Assembly (NCBI GenBank): GCA_045616685.1
Contig: JAZLHF010000022.1
Span: forward strand, 62,001 to 126,000
Direction: 5' to 3'
Source: UBA1764 sp045616685
Lineage (GTDB): Bacteria; Bacillota; Clostridia; Peptostreptococcales; Anaerovoracaceae
Length of the DNA: 64,000 nucleotides
Below, piece by piece: positions 1-7,477 of the stretch. The position numbers were made by a program, and so were the translations under genes. The notes below the pieces were generated by a model. That model saw nothing but the letters and a program-made list of their open reading frames with translations, made no database searches and was not told the DNA's origin. Numbering within the stretch: position 1 is the first letter of the stretch; each line of letters begins with the position of its first letter.

Positions 1-340
1 TTCTAACATATGGTTCAGCAATAGCCTTCATGTCAATTGCTGTATGCACCCTAGTCTTTATTCCAGTTCTTTCAAAAGCATCCTGAAGGCCAAGAGCGTT
101 AATGCATGTTGCAAGCATTCCCATATAGTCAGCTTGAGCTCTATCCATTCCCTGACTTGTTCTGCCTCTCCAGAAGTTTCCGCCACCACAGACAATGGCT
201 ACTTCAACTTCCATATCTCTAAGTTTCTTAACGTCAGCTGCTACTTTTAAAAGCATTTCGTCATCAATACCTGTATGATTTTCGCCCGCAAGGGCTTCGC
301 CACTTACTTTAAGTAGCACTCTCTTGTATTTTGCTTCCAT
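1..340 (-). CDS. pyrH: UMP kinase, N-terminal part
   Basis: The first 113 residues of UMP kinase, which phosphorylates UMP to UDP with ATP in the cytoplasm; the rest lies beyond the left edge of the window. It begins MEAKYKRVLLKVSGEAL and has the glycine-rich GGGNFWRG at residues 52-59, both typical of bacterial hexameric PyrH (amino-acid-kinase fold). The ATG at 340 follows a clear GGAGG. The order rpsB-tsf-pyrH is the standard bacterial one, but here a thiamine transporter gene sits between tsf and pyrH. The gene has its own promoter-like sequence just after the thiT stop codon. Confidence 0.95.
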   Translation of the reverse strand, partial: MEAKYKRVLLKVSGEALAGENHTGIDDEMLLKVAADVKKLRDMEVEVAIVCGGGNFWRGRTSQGMDRAQADYMGMLATCINALGLQDAFERTGIKTRVHTAIDMKAIAEPYVR

Positions 341-386
341 GAAAACCTCCAAAGCAATGAAAATGGAGTGAATTACTCCACCCCAT

Positions 387-416
387 ATTATACCAAATTT
401 TAGTCCTTTTAAGCAA
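387..416 (-). promoter_or_regulatory. promoter of pyrH
   Basis: Minus-strand TTGCTT (411-416), an 18-nt spacer and TATAAT (387-392) lie between the thiT stop codon and pyrH. A GGAGT/ACTCC hairpin (365-379) sits in the short leader. A private promoter would keep pyrH expressed when the upstream riboswitch is off. Inferred from sequence only. Confidence 0.6.
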
Positions 417-977
417 TTAGGCCTTGAATAATATATTGGCTTTTTTATAAAGGATATATATCGCCAAAGTCGTCAAAATGCTCTCTGGAATCATATATGC
501 AGCATTATAGCCTAAAGAATAAATAATCGCAGACCAAATGCCATCTGTAATTGAGCCCCAAATTAAAAATCCTGAAATAAATGTGCAAACAAATCTTAAT
601 AGGCAAACAACTGCAGTGCCAATTGTGACTCCGACAGTCTTGTTCTTAAAAAACGATGCAAAAAATCTAGCATATCCGAGCACTAAATATGAAAACACAT
701 AATCAAATGCAATTGAACCTACTAACGCCCAGATTGTTCCTGCTGGCGGAGAATAAAGACCACCTAATGCAATCTGAAGCGCGACGTTAGCAAAACCTGC
801 TAAAATGCCCCACTTTGTTCCATGTCGAAAACTAATCATTATAAATGGAACCATAGAAAGCAATGTAACACTTCCCCCACTCGGCATTCGAAATATTTTT
901 ACCTGAGCGAGGATTGTTCCCATTGCAATCAACAAAGCACATTCAACTAAAATTCTTGTCTTGCTTGTATTTTGCAT
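417..977 (-). CDS. thiT: thiamine ECF transporter S component ThiT
   Basis: A 186-residue, very hydrophobic protein with about six membrane segments, the usual size of ThiT. This is the substrate-binding S component that captures thiamine and works with the shared EcfA/A'/T module, which is not in this window. The stretch GGSVTLLSMVPF (about residues 34-45) and later Trp/Tyr-rich segments resemble ThiT. The assignment is strongly supported by the TPP riboswitch immediately upstream. The ATG at 977 has AGGGGTG as ribosome site 8 nt upstream, and that site lies in the 3' arm of a 10-bp hairpin. Its position between tsf and pyrH is unusual. Confidence 0.9.
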   Translation of the reverse strand: MQNTSKTRILVECALLIAMGTILAQVKIFRMPSGGSVTLLSMVPFIMISFRHGTKWGILAGFANVALQIALGGLYSPPAGTIWALVGSIAFDYVFSYLVLGYARFFASFFKNKTVGVTIGTAVVCLLRFVCTFISGFLIWGSITDGIWSAIIYSLGYNAAYMIPESILTTLAIYILYKKANILFKA

Positions 978-982
978 AAAGA

Positions 983-1007
983 AAACACCCCTATCTCAGG
1001 GGTGTTT
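983..1007 (-). promoter_or_regulatory. ribosome-site-sequestering hairpin of thiT
   Basis: A perfect 10-bp stem (983-992 with 998-1007, 5-nt loop) directly upstream of thiT. Its 3' arm contains the ribosome site AGGGGTG and is followed by TCTTTATG. The 5' arm CACCCC can instead pair with GGGGTG at the 5' side of the TPP aptamer, a ready switching mechanism. It could act on translation; the short U-rich tail also allows weak transcription termination. Confidence 0.75.
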
Positions 1008-1020
1008 GTCTTCAAATTTG

Positions 1021-1090
1021 ATCGCAACTTACGCTGGCATTATCCAGATCAAGTATAGGTCTAATCTCAGCCTTTCGGCACCCCTGCAAT
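1021..1090 (-). promoter_or_regulatory. TPP riboswitch (THI element)
   Basis: On the minus strand the conserved THI-box pieces appear in order: GGGGTGCC, GGCTGAGA, ACCT, then CTTGATCTGGATAATGCCAG and CGTAAG. The P1 stem is closed by ATTGCA (1085-1090) with TGCGAT (1021-1026), and GCC-GAAA-GGC forms P3. It lies only 20 nt after the tsf stop codon and just before thiT, so TPP should repress thiamine uptake. Confidence 0.95.
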
Positions 1091-1109
1091 ATTTTTATGT
1101 AGTATAGAA

Positions 1110-2030
1110 CTACATTGCCATCTGCTTAGCTACTTCTTCTGCGAAGTTTTCTTCTTTCTTTTCAAGGCCTTCGCCAACTTCGGAACGAATCATTTCTACT
1201 ACTTCGATTGGCTTGCCAATTTCCTTGGCTACGCTGTCAACATATTCCTTAACAGACATATCTGCGTTCTTAACGAACTTCTGTTCAACAAGGCATACTT
1301 CCTTGAGCTCTTTCTTAAGACGGCCAGTAATCATCTTTTCAATGATTTCCTTTGGCTTGTCTGGACTTTCGTTAGCAGCCTGAGCAACGAGGACTTCCTT
1401 TTCATGTGCAATATAATCCGGATCAACGCCTGCTTCATTTACATAAAGAGGTCTCATAGATGCAGCCTGCATAGCTACGTCCTTACCAACTACTGCAACT
1501 TCTTCAGCTGTAGCATCTGTCTTAAGTCCAATAATAACGCCGATTCTTCCGCCACCGTGAATGTAACCAACATACTTGCAACCAGCTGTGTTACCCTTGC
1601 CGATTCTTCTTACGTTCATGTTTTCGCCAATCTTTGCAATTTTAGCTGTGAGAACTTCCTGTACTGTTCCTTCAGCCATCTTCATTTCCATGAACTTATC
1701 CATGCAATCGCATTCTGCTTCAAGAGCGAGCTTTGCGCATTCATCAACAAACTGTACGAATTCTTCGTTTTTTGCAACGAAATCTGTTTCTGCATTAACT
1801 TCAACCGCTGCAGCGCTTGTGCCATCAGCATTAAAAGCAAGCTTTACAAGACCTTCAGCAGCGATTCTGCCAGCCTTCTTAGCTGCCTTTGCAAGACCAT
1901 TTTCTCTTAAATAGTCAATTGCTTTTGCCATATCACCATCGCATTCAACGAGAGCCTTTTTACAATCCATCATGCCTGCGCCTGATGTTTCACGAAGTTC
2001 CTTAACTTGTGCTGCTGTAATTGCTACCAT
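1110..2030 (-). CDS. tsf: translation elongation factor Ts
   Basis: A 306-residue EF-Ts, the nucleotide exchange factor that recycles EF-Tu-GDP in the cytoplasm. The N-terminal UBA-like part (residues 1-55, with GAGMMDCKKAL) and the signature TDFVAKN (82-88), which contacts EF-Tu, are intact. The length is normal for the long bacterial form. The ATG at 2030 lies 2 nt after the rpsB stop, so the two are co-transcribed. A short ATGTAG/CTACAT inverted repeat spans the stop codon but has no U tract; no terminator separates tsf from the riboswitch and thiT. Confidence 0.98.
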   Translation of the reverse strand: MVAITAAQVKELRETSGAGMMDCKKALVECDGDMAKAIDYLRENGLAKAAKKAGRIAAEGLVKLAFNADGTSAAAVEVNAETDFVAKNEEFVQFVDECAKLALEAECDCMDKFMEMKMAEGTVQEVLTAKIAKIGENMNVRRIGKGNTAGCKYVGYIHGGGRIGVIIGLKTDATAEEVAVVGKDVAMQAASMRPLYVNEAGVDPDYIAHEKEVLVAQAANESPDKPKEIIEKMITGRLKKELKEVCLVEQKFVKNADMSVKEYVDSVAKEIGKPIEVVEMIRSEVGEGLEKKEENFAEEVAKQMAM

Positions 2031-2032
2031 AA

Positions 2033-2761
2033 TTATTCCTCCTTAGCTTCTTCTGCAGGAGCTTCAGACTTAGCATCCTGTCCCTGCTTACCTTCGATAA
2101 CTGCGTTAGCCATTGTACCAGCAATAAGCTTAACTGCTCTGATAGCGTCATCATTTGTAGGAATTACATAATCAACATCATCAGGATCACAGTTTGTATC
2201 GCACATACCCACGATTGGAATACCAAGGATCTTTGCTTCCTTAACAGCAATCTTTTCTTTTTTAGGATCTACTACGAATAATGCGCCTGGCATACCCTTC
2301 ATATCCTTAATACCGTTTAAGAATTTTTCGAGCTTTTCCTTTTCAAGAGTAAGCTTTGCAACTTCCTTCTTTGTGAGAGCATCGAATGTGCCATCTGATT
2401 CCATCTTCTGGATTTCAGCGAGTCTCTTAATTCTTGCTGAGATAGTTTTATAGTTTGTGAGCATACCACCGAGCCATCTTTCGTTTACATAGTACATACC
2501 GCAACGTTCAGATTCTTCTTTAACAGCCATCTGAGCCTGCTTCTTTGTACCAACGAAGAGGACATTCTTTCCACTTGCAGCAACTGACTTTACAAATTCG
2601 TAAGCTTCGTCTACCTTATAAACTGTCTTGGAAAGATCAATAATGTAGATACCGTTTCTTTCGGTAAAGATGTATGGAGCCATCTTAGGGTTCCATCTTC
2701 TGGTCTGGTGTCCAAAGTGACAACCAGCTTCTAAGAGTTCTTTCATAGAAATTACAGACAT
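2033..2761 (-). CDS. rpsB: 30S ribosomal protein S2
   Basis: A 242-residue ribosomal protein S2, starting MSVISMKELLEAGCHFGHQ and containing WLGGMLTN and FVVDPKKE typical of the family. It ends in an acidic/alanine tail (EAPAEEAKEE) common in Firmicutes. First gene of rpsB-tsf-thiT-pyrH. A structured leader of about 130 nt and a good promoter precede it. Confidence 0.98.
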   Translation of the reverse strand: MSVISMKELLEAGCHFGHQTRRWNPKMAPYIFTERNGIYIIDLSKTVYKVDEAYEFVKSVAASGKNVLFVGTKKQAQMAVKEESERCGMYYVNERWLGGMLTNYKTISARIKRLAEIQKMESDGTFDALTKKEVAKLTLEKEKLEKFLNGIKDMKGMPGALFVVDPKKEKIAVKEAKILGIPIVGMCDTNCDPDDVDYVIPTNDDAIRAVKLIAGTMANAVIEGKQGQDAKSEAPAEEAKEE

Positions 2762-2898
2762 AAAAAAACGTCCTGGTTAAACTTCCACTCATAGCCTTAT
2801 GTCTTGCACGCAAGACCCACCGGAGTTTTAGCTCTAGTGCCAGCCACCTATCGTGCGACTAAAAGTGTGTGAAATAAGTAATGGTACGAAAAACCGTA
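2762..2898 (-). promoter_or_regulatory. structured rpsB 5' leader, probably autoregulatory
   Basis: About 135 nt of untranslated leader between the promoter and rpsB. It begins with a GTACG/CGTAC hairpin and has several complementary blocks (for example CTTGC/GCAAG and ACTCC/GGAGT). The ribosome site is not a classic AGGAGG; CCAGGA precedes a T-run and the ATG. S2 is known to repress its own operon through the mRNA leader in gammaproteobacteria. That this leader does the same is inference. Confidence 0.5.
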
Positions 2899-2904
2899 CG
2901 CTCT

Positions 2905-2933
2905 ATGATAACGCAATATCCCGCTAAAATCAA
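2905..2933 (-). promoter_or_regulatory. promoter of rpsB operon
   Basis: Minus-strand TTGATT (2928-2933), 17-nt spacer, TATCAT (2905-2910). It partly overlaps the long inverted repeat that follows tcdA. Confidence 0.7.
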
Positions 2934-2950
2934 GCATTTAGCGAGATATT
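2915..2950 (-). terminator. inverted repeat after tcdA, terminator-like
   Basis: Arms 2915-2928 and 2937-2950 (14 nt) pair completely in minus-strand RNA if one G-U is allowed; the plus-strand RNA would have an A-C mismatch. It lies a few bases after the tcdA stop. There is no U tract, so it may be a weak terminator, an mRNA-end stabiliser or an operator, since it overlaps the rpsB promoter spacer and -35. Confidence 0.5.
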
Positions 2951-2954
2951 TGTA

Positions 2955-3629
2955 CTATAATCCTATTATTTTCTTAATGATATATTCGCCTATTTTAAGA
3001 CCTGCTATTGCTGGCATATAAGATATTGTAGGAATGATGTCAATTTGATCTTGGATTGGTGTTTCCCTTGAAAATAGTACGTCTAAGCTGATGTCAGGGC
3101 CATCTTTAAGACGTTTTCTGAGACTTCTCGCGAGTCTATCCTGCTCCGTTTTCTTGATATCAGTAATTACAAATTCATCAGAATTAAGCTTATTTCCGGT
3201 ACCCATAGCGCTGATAATCTTTGTATTTCCAGCTTTGCATATTCTAATTAAAGCAATTTTTGCTGGTACATCGTCAATGCATTCGGCAACGTAATCCCAT
3301 TTTACTAAATTAAGATTATTTATATTCTCATCATCAAGTTTAAAGTCAAAGACAGAAGTCTTGCAATTTTGATTGATATCCTTAACTCTTTCGCAAGCAA
3401 CTTCAGTTTTCTTTTTACCAATTGTAGAATCTAATGCAAGAATCTGACGATTCTTATTGCTAACATCTACGATATCAAAATCGCAAAGTCCAAGTTCCCC
3501 GACTCCGGCACGCGCGAGCGCCTCTACAGTGTAGCCACCAACGCCACCAAGGCCAACAACCAGGACTTTTGCATTTCTAAGCTTTTCGACATTCTCTTTG
3601 CCAATTAGTAATTCAGTTCTGGAATACAT
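2955..3629 (-). CDS. tcdA: tRNA threonylcarbamoyladenosine dehydratase (TcdA/CsdL-like)
   Basis: A 224-residue ThiF/E1-superfamily enzyme. It has the nucleotide-binding GLGGVGG (residues 26-32), CDFDIVD and SNKNRQ, and begins R-E-L-L-I-G as TcdA proteins do. TcdA uses ATP to cyclise t6A at position 37 of ANN-decoding tRNAs to ct6A. The length is slightly below E. coli TcdA (about 268). Its start lies inside the preceding racemase-like gene (25-nt overlap), so it is the last gene of that operon. A different ThiF-family substrate cannot be excluded. Confidence 0.85.
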   Translation of the reverse strand: MYSRTELLIGKENVEKLRNAKVLVVGLGGVGGYTVEALARAGVGELGLCDFDIVDVSNKNRQILALDSTIGKKKTEVACERVKDINQNCKTSVFDFKLDDENINNLNLVKWDYVAECIDDVPAKIALIRICKAGNTKIISAMGTGNKLNSDEFVITDIKKTEQDRLARSLRKRLKDGPDISLDVLFSRETPIQDQIDIIPTISYMPAIAGLKIGEYIIKKIIGL

Positions 3630-4255
3630 AATTCGCCCTCTTTTTCAAGAATAATCTCACCATCAAGCTTCACATAATTATTGTCTGGGCTTGTTGTAAC
3701 ATGTAAAACTCCCCCAGGTTCATTAATATCAAGATCGATTTCTTTATTATATTTATTTGAAAGATATGTTGCTAATCCGGCTGTACCAGATGCGCAAGCA
3801 TTTTCCCAAAACAATGTATCGGCTCCAGGAACATAAACTAATGGCCTAAGTTTATGTTCTTTATCATTCCAAAACATGAAACCAACAGCATTTCCTTTAG
3901 CGGCCTTTTTAATCTCAGCTTCGGGATTGTCAATTTTCTCCTCAAAAACATGAATGTCAATTCCCTTTAAATCTTTAGGAAGCCAAGCTACGGTACCATC
4001 ACATTTTATAGATTGACCAGCGCAAATTATTTCTTTTGCACCCGAAATCATTGCAGCGCAACGGGTAGCATTGCCACAGAATTCACCACCAGCCATACTT
4101 AATACATTTGATTCCAAGAAACCAACCTGTTCGCATGTTGGTTCAATCTGCATACATTTAGATGCAACAAAACGCCTGTCATTTTCATTAACAGGTGTTG
4201 TTACGATTATCGTCATATTCCCAGATGGATTTAAAAGTTTATACTTGATATTCAT
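3605..4255 (-). CDS. DapF-fold amino-acid racemase/epimerase
   Basis: A 216-residue protein with both cysteine motifs of the PLP-independent diaminopimelate epimerase fold: GGEFCGNATR (Cys60) and ENACASGTAG (Cys154). Two opposed cysteines act as acid and base in this fold. The N-terminal NPSGNM replaces the usual NDFV of DapF, and it is about 60 residues shorter than DapF, closer to amino-acid racemases such as the CntK type. Its start shares a base with the stop of an amino-acid ABC ATPase, so its substrate is probably the transported amino acid. True diaminopimelate epimerase activity is possible but less likely. Confidence 0.75.
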   Translation of the reverse strand: MNIKYKLLNPSGNMTIIVTTPVNENDRRFVASKCMQIEPTCEQVGFLESNVLSMAGGEFCGNATRCAAMISGAKEIICAGQSIKCDGTVAWLPKDLKGIDIHVFEEKIDNPEAEIKKAAKGNAVGFMFWNDKEHKLRPLVYVPGADTLFWENACASGTAGLATYLSNKYNKEIDLDINEPGGVLHVTTSPDNNYVKLDGEIILEKEGELCIPELNY

Positions 4256-4947
4256 TAGAATGTATCTTGATAGTGTTGTAAGAACTTCTTCGTTCTTTCA
4301 TTACTTGTGTTACCGAATATCTCTTCAGGCTTTCCCTCTTCTACTACGAAGCCCCCATCCATAAACATGACATAATCAGATACAGCTTCAGCAAAAGCCA
4401 TTTCGTGTGTAACAATTACCATTGTCATATTTTCTTCAGCAAGTTGTTTAATCACCTTCAAAACTTCACCTGTAAGTTCAGGATCCAGTGCTGATGTTGG
4501 CTCATCAAAGAACAGGATATCAGGATTCATTGCCAAAGCTCTTACAATGGAAACTCTCTGTTGCATTCCACCAGAAAGCTGGTAAGGATATAAATCAGCC
4601 TTAGAACCAAGATCCATTTTATTTAACAGTTCAATAGCAATCTTTTCTGCTTCACCCTTAGATCTATTAAGAACATTCACCTGCGGATCAACAATATTTT
4701 TTAAAACCGACCAGTGTGGAAAAAGATTAAATGACTGAAATACGAGCCCTGTTGTTCCGTGGATTTCAATATCTCCAGAATCTTTAGTTTCAAGTCCTGT
4801 TAAGATTCTCAATAAAGTAGATTTACCAGAGCCTGATGGTCCAATAATAGATAATACTTGGCCTTTTTCGACCTCAACATTTATACCCTTAAGGACTTCA
4901 TGCGAACCGAAGGACTTTTTGATTTCTTTTGCGTTTAGTAAAACCAT
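4255..4947 (-). CDS. amino-acid ABC transporter ATPase (GlnQ/HisP type)
   Basis: A 230-residue ATPase with Walker A GPSGSGKST (36-44), signature LSGGMQQR (124-131), Walker B ILFFDEP (144-150) and a switch histidine in VTHEM. It is typical of polar-amino-acid importers and energises the permease encoded 9 nt upstream. The DapF-like racemase follows with a 1-nt overlap. Confidence 0.95.
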   Translation of the reverse strand: MVLLNAKEIKKSFGSHEVLKGINVEVEKGQVLSIIGPSGSGKSTLLRILTGLETKDSGDIEIHGTTGLVFQSFNLFPHWSVLKNIVDPQVNVLNRSKGEAEKIAIELLNKMDLGSKADLYPYQLSGGMQQRVSIVRALAMNPDILFFDEPTSALDPELTGEVLKVIKQLAEENMTMVIVTHEMAFAEAVSDYVMFMDGGFVVEEGKPEEIFGNTSNERTKKFLQHYQDTF

Positions 4948-4956
4948 ATTGCCCTC

Positions 4957-5604
4957 CTACTTATAATAATCAAAGGCCTTCTCTACTCGGCCCATACCCA
5001 AATCCACAATGTAATTAAATATAAAGTAAAAGATTCCGGCAACTACAAAAGGTGTAAAGCTTGTTTGTGAATTAGCTATTTGCTTGCCAATCGTAAACAT
5101 TTCCTGATATGAAACAGTAAACGCGATTGATGTATCTTTAACCAATGTTACAATCTCGTTTGTAACGCTTGGAAGAATTCTCTTAACAACTTGCGGAAGA
5201 ATAATTTTCGTAAAAGTCTGGAATTTGTTATACCCAAGAACCTGAGCCGCCTCATACTGACCAACAGGTATGCTATTGATTCCGCCACGATAAATTTCTG
5301 CGAAATAAGCAGCATAGTTAATTGCAAATGCAATTACTACAGGAATTAACTTATTACGAGAAATAGATAAACCAAATAAATAATATGGACCATATGTAAC
5401 AGCAATAAGCTGAAGCATTAAAGGAGTTCCTCTTAAAATCGAGATAATGAATCTAGTGGCATTTGAAACCACATTGTTCTTACTCATTCTAAGTATAGCA
5501 ACTCCAAGGCCAAGTGGTAATGAGAACAACAAAGTAAAGAAGAATATTGCACATGTTCTTCCTAATCCTTGCGCCATTACTGCAATCATCGTCCAAAGCG
5601 ACAT
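4957..5604 (-). CDS. amino-acid ABC transporter permease (HisMQ type)
   Basis: A 215-residue integral membrane protein with about five segments. It carries the family motif region RGTPLMLQL (about 80-88) and the EAA-like loop EAAQVLGYNKFQTF that docks the ATPase. It lies between the solute-binding protein gene and the ATPase gene of the same importer. A strong GC-rich hairpin separates it from the binding-protein gene upstream. Confidence 0.93.
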   Translation of the reverse strand: MSLWTMIAVMAQGLGRTCAIFFFTLLFSLPLGLGVAILRMSKNNVVSNATRFIISILRGTPLMLQLIAVTYGPYYLFGLSISRNKLIPVVIAFAINYAAYFAEIYRGGINSIPVGQYEAAQVLGYNKFQTFTKIILPQVVKRILPSVTNEIVTLVKDTSIAFTVSYQEMFTIGKQIANSQTSFTPFVVAGIFYFIFNYIVDLGMGRVEKAFDYYK

Positions 5605-5642
5605 TTCAACCTACTTTCACGTTTCTTATAAACGCACTAAAG

Positions 5643-5666
5643 CCGGAGGCGCCTTCGCGCCTCCGG
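5643..5666 (-). terminator. intercistronic hairpin between binding protein and permease
   Basis: A perfect 10-bp GC-rich stem (5643-5652 with 5657-5666) and 4-nt loop. There is no U tract on the minus strand (CTTTAG follows). The likely role is partial attenuation or 3' protection, giving more binding protein than permease. A similar hairpin occupies the same position in the sugar ABC operon (31815-31844). Confidence 0.7.
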
Positions 5667-5685
5667 TTTTAACCAATTTAACTAA

Positions 5686-6474
5686 TTACTTTAAGTATAC
5701 AAGATTAGCGATGATGTCTGGATAGTCCTGAGCAATTTCTGCATATGTTCCATCCGCTACAAGTTCCTTAACAGCACCAATGATTTCATCACATAAAGCC
5801 TGATCTGCATTTCTAAATGCAATACCGTACTGTTCTGAAGCAAGATCTTCATCAATTACTGTATATCCTGTCTTACCTTCAATGTAAGCAGCTGCTACGG
5901 GAGCATCTACAAATACTGCATCAACTGCATTACCGTCGAGCTCTGCGAAACACTTAAGGAAGCTATCGCAAGTAATAAGATTTGCGAATGAAGCTTTTAA
6001 ATCTGCCAAATCATCTTCAAGAGCAGCTTCTCCAGATGTGCCAAGCATTACAGCAACAGTCTTGCCTGCAAGATCTGCTGTAGATGTAATTCCATTGCCA
6101 TCCTTAGTGAGGAATACCTGTTCATTATCATAATATGGTTCTGAAAGAACATATCCCGCTTCTCGCATTGAATCAAGAAGTGTCATGCCTGCCCAAACGC
6201 AATCACATTCGCCAGCATCAAGCTGAATTAACTTTTCATCCCAGTTTACACCGAATACTTCAAATTCATATCCGAGCTTTTCGCATGCAGCTCTACAAAT
6301 CTCAACGTCAAATCCTGTATATTCTCCATTATCACCAAGATAACTAAATGGTGGATATTCTGGATCGATACCCATGATAAACTTCTTGGAATCCTGAGCT
6401 TCTTCTTTTTCACCGCAAGCTGCGAGTGTAAATACCATTGCTAATACAAGTAATAAAGCTAATACTTTTTTCAT
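5686..6474 (-). CDS. amino-acid ABC transporter substrate-binding lipoprotein
   Basis: A SBP_bac_3-type binding protein of about 262 residues. I start it at the ATG at 6474 (MKKVLALLL), 7 nt after AAGGAG, not at a GTG six codons upstream. The signal peptide ends in a lipobox (TLAAC), so it is a lipid-anchored surface protein. IDPEYPPFSY and FDVEICRAACEKLGY are typical of binding proteins for polar amino acids. The exact ligand cannot be read from the sequence; the nearby DapF-like racemase gene hints at a chiral amino acid. Confidence 0.95.
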   Translation of the reverse strand: MKKVLALLLVLAMVFTLAACGEKEEAQDSKKFIMGIDPEYPPFSYLGDNGEYTGFDVEICRAACEKLGYEFEVFGVNWDEKLIQLDAGECDCVWAGMTLLDSMREAGYVLSEPYYDNEQVFLTKDGNGITSTADLAGKTVAVMLGTSGEAALEDDLADLKASFANLITCDSFLKCFAELDGNAVDAVFVDAPVAAAYIEGKTGYTVIDEDLASEQYGIAFRNADQALCDEIIGAVKELVADGTYAEIAQDYPDIIANLVYLK

Positions 6475-6491
6475 CTTATTTCTCCTTTTCA

Positions 6492-6511
6492 CGCCGCCTT
6501 TTTAGCGGCGG
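6492..6511 (-). promoter_or_regulatory. GC-rich hairpin in the binding-protein leader
   Basis: CGCCGC (6492-6497) pairs with GCGGCG (6505-6510) just upstream of the AAGGAG ribosome site. It may stabilise the mRNA 5' end or modulate translation. Confidence 0.4.
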
Positions 6512-6531
6512 TCATTTCTAATTACAATACT

Positions 6532-6560
6532 ATTATACTTTATTATGATAAAGTTGTAAA
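6532..6560 (-). promoter_or_regulatory. promoter of amino-acid ABC operon with operator palindrome
   Basis: Minus-strand TTTACA (6555-6560), 17-nt spacer, TATAAT (6532-6537). The spacer is almost entirely one palindrome, ACTTTAT-N4-ATAAAGT (6537-6554), a position where a bound repressor would block RNA polymerase. Confidence 0.7.
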
Positions 6561-6608
6561 GTGTTAAACCGATAAATTGTTAAAGTTTTTGATATTTTTA
6601 AAATTGCA

Positions 6609-6641
6609 TAAAAAACGACGCGAAATCCATATTCGCGCCGC
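6609..6641 (-). terminator. intrinsic terminator of yicC-gmk-rpoZ
   Basis: Ten-base arms (6615-6624 and 6632-6641) form a GC-rich stem followed on the minus strand by six T residues, directly after rpoZ. Confidence 0.85.
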
Positions 6642-6663
6642 TAAAAGTTCCAAATTTCAAAGA

Positions 6664-6867
6664 TTATTCCGCATCTGGTCTCTTGTAAGAAATGTACGAT
6701 TCTGAAATTTCTTTTGTAGCAATACTAAGTGGCTTATCATTTTCGGCAAGGGTAAGTTTTGGCTTTCCATCTGTTAAGTCTCTTGCACGTTTTGCAGCCA
6801 TAATGCAAAGAGTATATTTACTATCAACCTGATCTTTTAATTTATCAATTGCTGGATATAAAAGCAT
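6664..6867 (-). CDS. rpoZ: RNA polymerase omega subunit
   Basis: A 67-residue omega subunit with MLLYPAIDKL, SKYTLCIMAAKRAR and the Lys/Arg-rich helix that clasps beta'. It helps assemble and stabilise RNA polymerase. It lies 1 nt after gmk, the usual Firmicute arrangement, and is followed by a strong terminator. Confidence 0.95.
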   Translation of the reverse strand: MLLYPAIDKLKDQVDSKYTLCIMAAKRARDLTDGKPKLTLAENDKPLSIATKEISESYISYKRPDAE

Positions 6868-6868
6868 T

Positions 6869-7474
6869 TTAGTCCTCCTTATACCTATTAATAAGCCCCT
6901 GTGGGTCCGTTACTCTAAATTCTTCACCATTCCCTGCCGCTATTGCCTCAACCTGGGCAACACAAGTAGAAATGTCCTTGTTCACAATATAATAGTCGTA
7001 TTTTTCGATTTGTGCAATCTCTTTTTGAATATCTTTTTGACGAACTGCAATTTGTTCAGCAGTTTCGGTTCCCCTATCAAGTAAGCGCTCGTTTAAAACT
7101 TTGAGGTCTGGTGGGAGGACAAAAATTAAAACGGTTTCGGGATAAATTTTCTTAACATTTAATGCCCCTTCCATTTCAATATCCAAAATCACATGCTTGC
7201 CCTCTTCAAGCATCTTAAGAATTGGGGCTTTTGGTGTTCCATACGATTTTCCAAATTTATGAACATATTCAAGAAAGCCGCCGTTTTTAATTGTTTCATC
7301 AAACTCTTCCTGACTTACGAAGTAATAACTTTCGCCATCAACTTCACCTGGTCGAGATTTTCTAGTAGTCATAGAAACAGAAAACACAAAATCGTCTTTC
7401 TTTATTAATTCATTAAGAATTGTACCCTTGCCTGCTCCGGAAGGACCAGAAAAAACAAATAGTTTGCCTGCCAT
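6869..7474 (-). CDS. gmk: guanylate kinase
   Basis: A 201-residue guanylate kinase, which makes GDP from GMP and ATP. The P-loop GPSGAGKG is at residues 10-17, and STTTRKSRPGE-like SMTTRKSRPGE plus YYFVSQEEF form the GMP-binding part. Second gene of yicC-gmk-rpoZ; the start is 3 nt after the yicC stop. Confidence 0.97.
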   Translation of the reverse strand: MAGKLFVFSGPSGAGKGTILNELIKKDDFVFSVSMTTRKSRPGEVDGESYYFVSQEEFDETIKNGGFLEYVHKFGKSYGTPKAPILKMLEEGKHVILDIEMEGALNVKKIYPETVLIFVLPPDLKVLNERLLDRGTETAEQIAVRQKDIQKEIAQIEKYDYYIVNKDISTCVAQVEAIAAGNGEEFRVTDPQGLINRYKED

Positions 7475-7477
7475 TTA

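Noticed and set aside
1091..1112. Terminator after tsf
   Set aside because: ATGTAG/CTACAT is a 6-bp inverted repeat followed by A residues, not T residues, on the minus strand.
1404..1914. Plus-strand open frames across tsf
   Set aside because: They are antisense shadows of tsf, with no ribosome site and low-complexity residue content.
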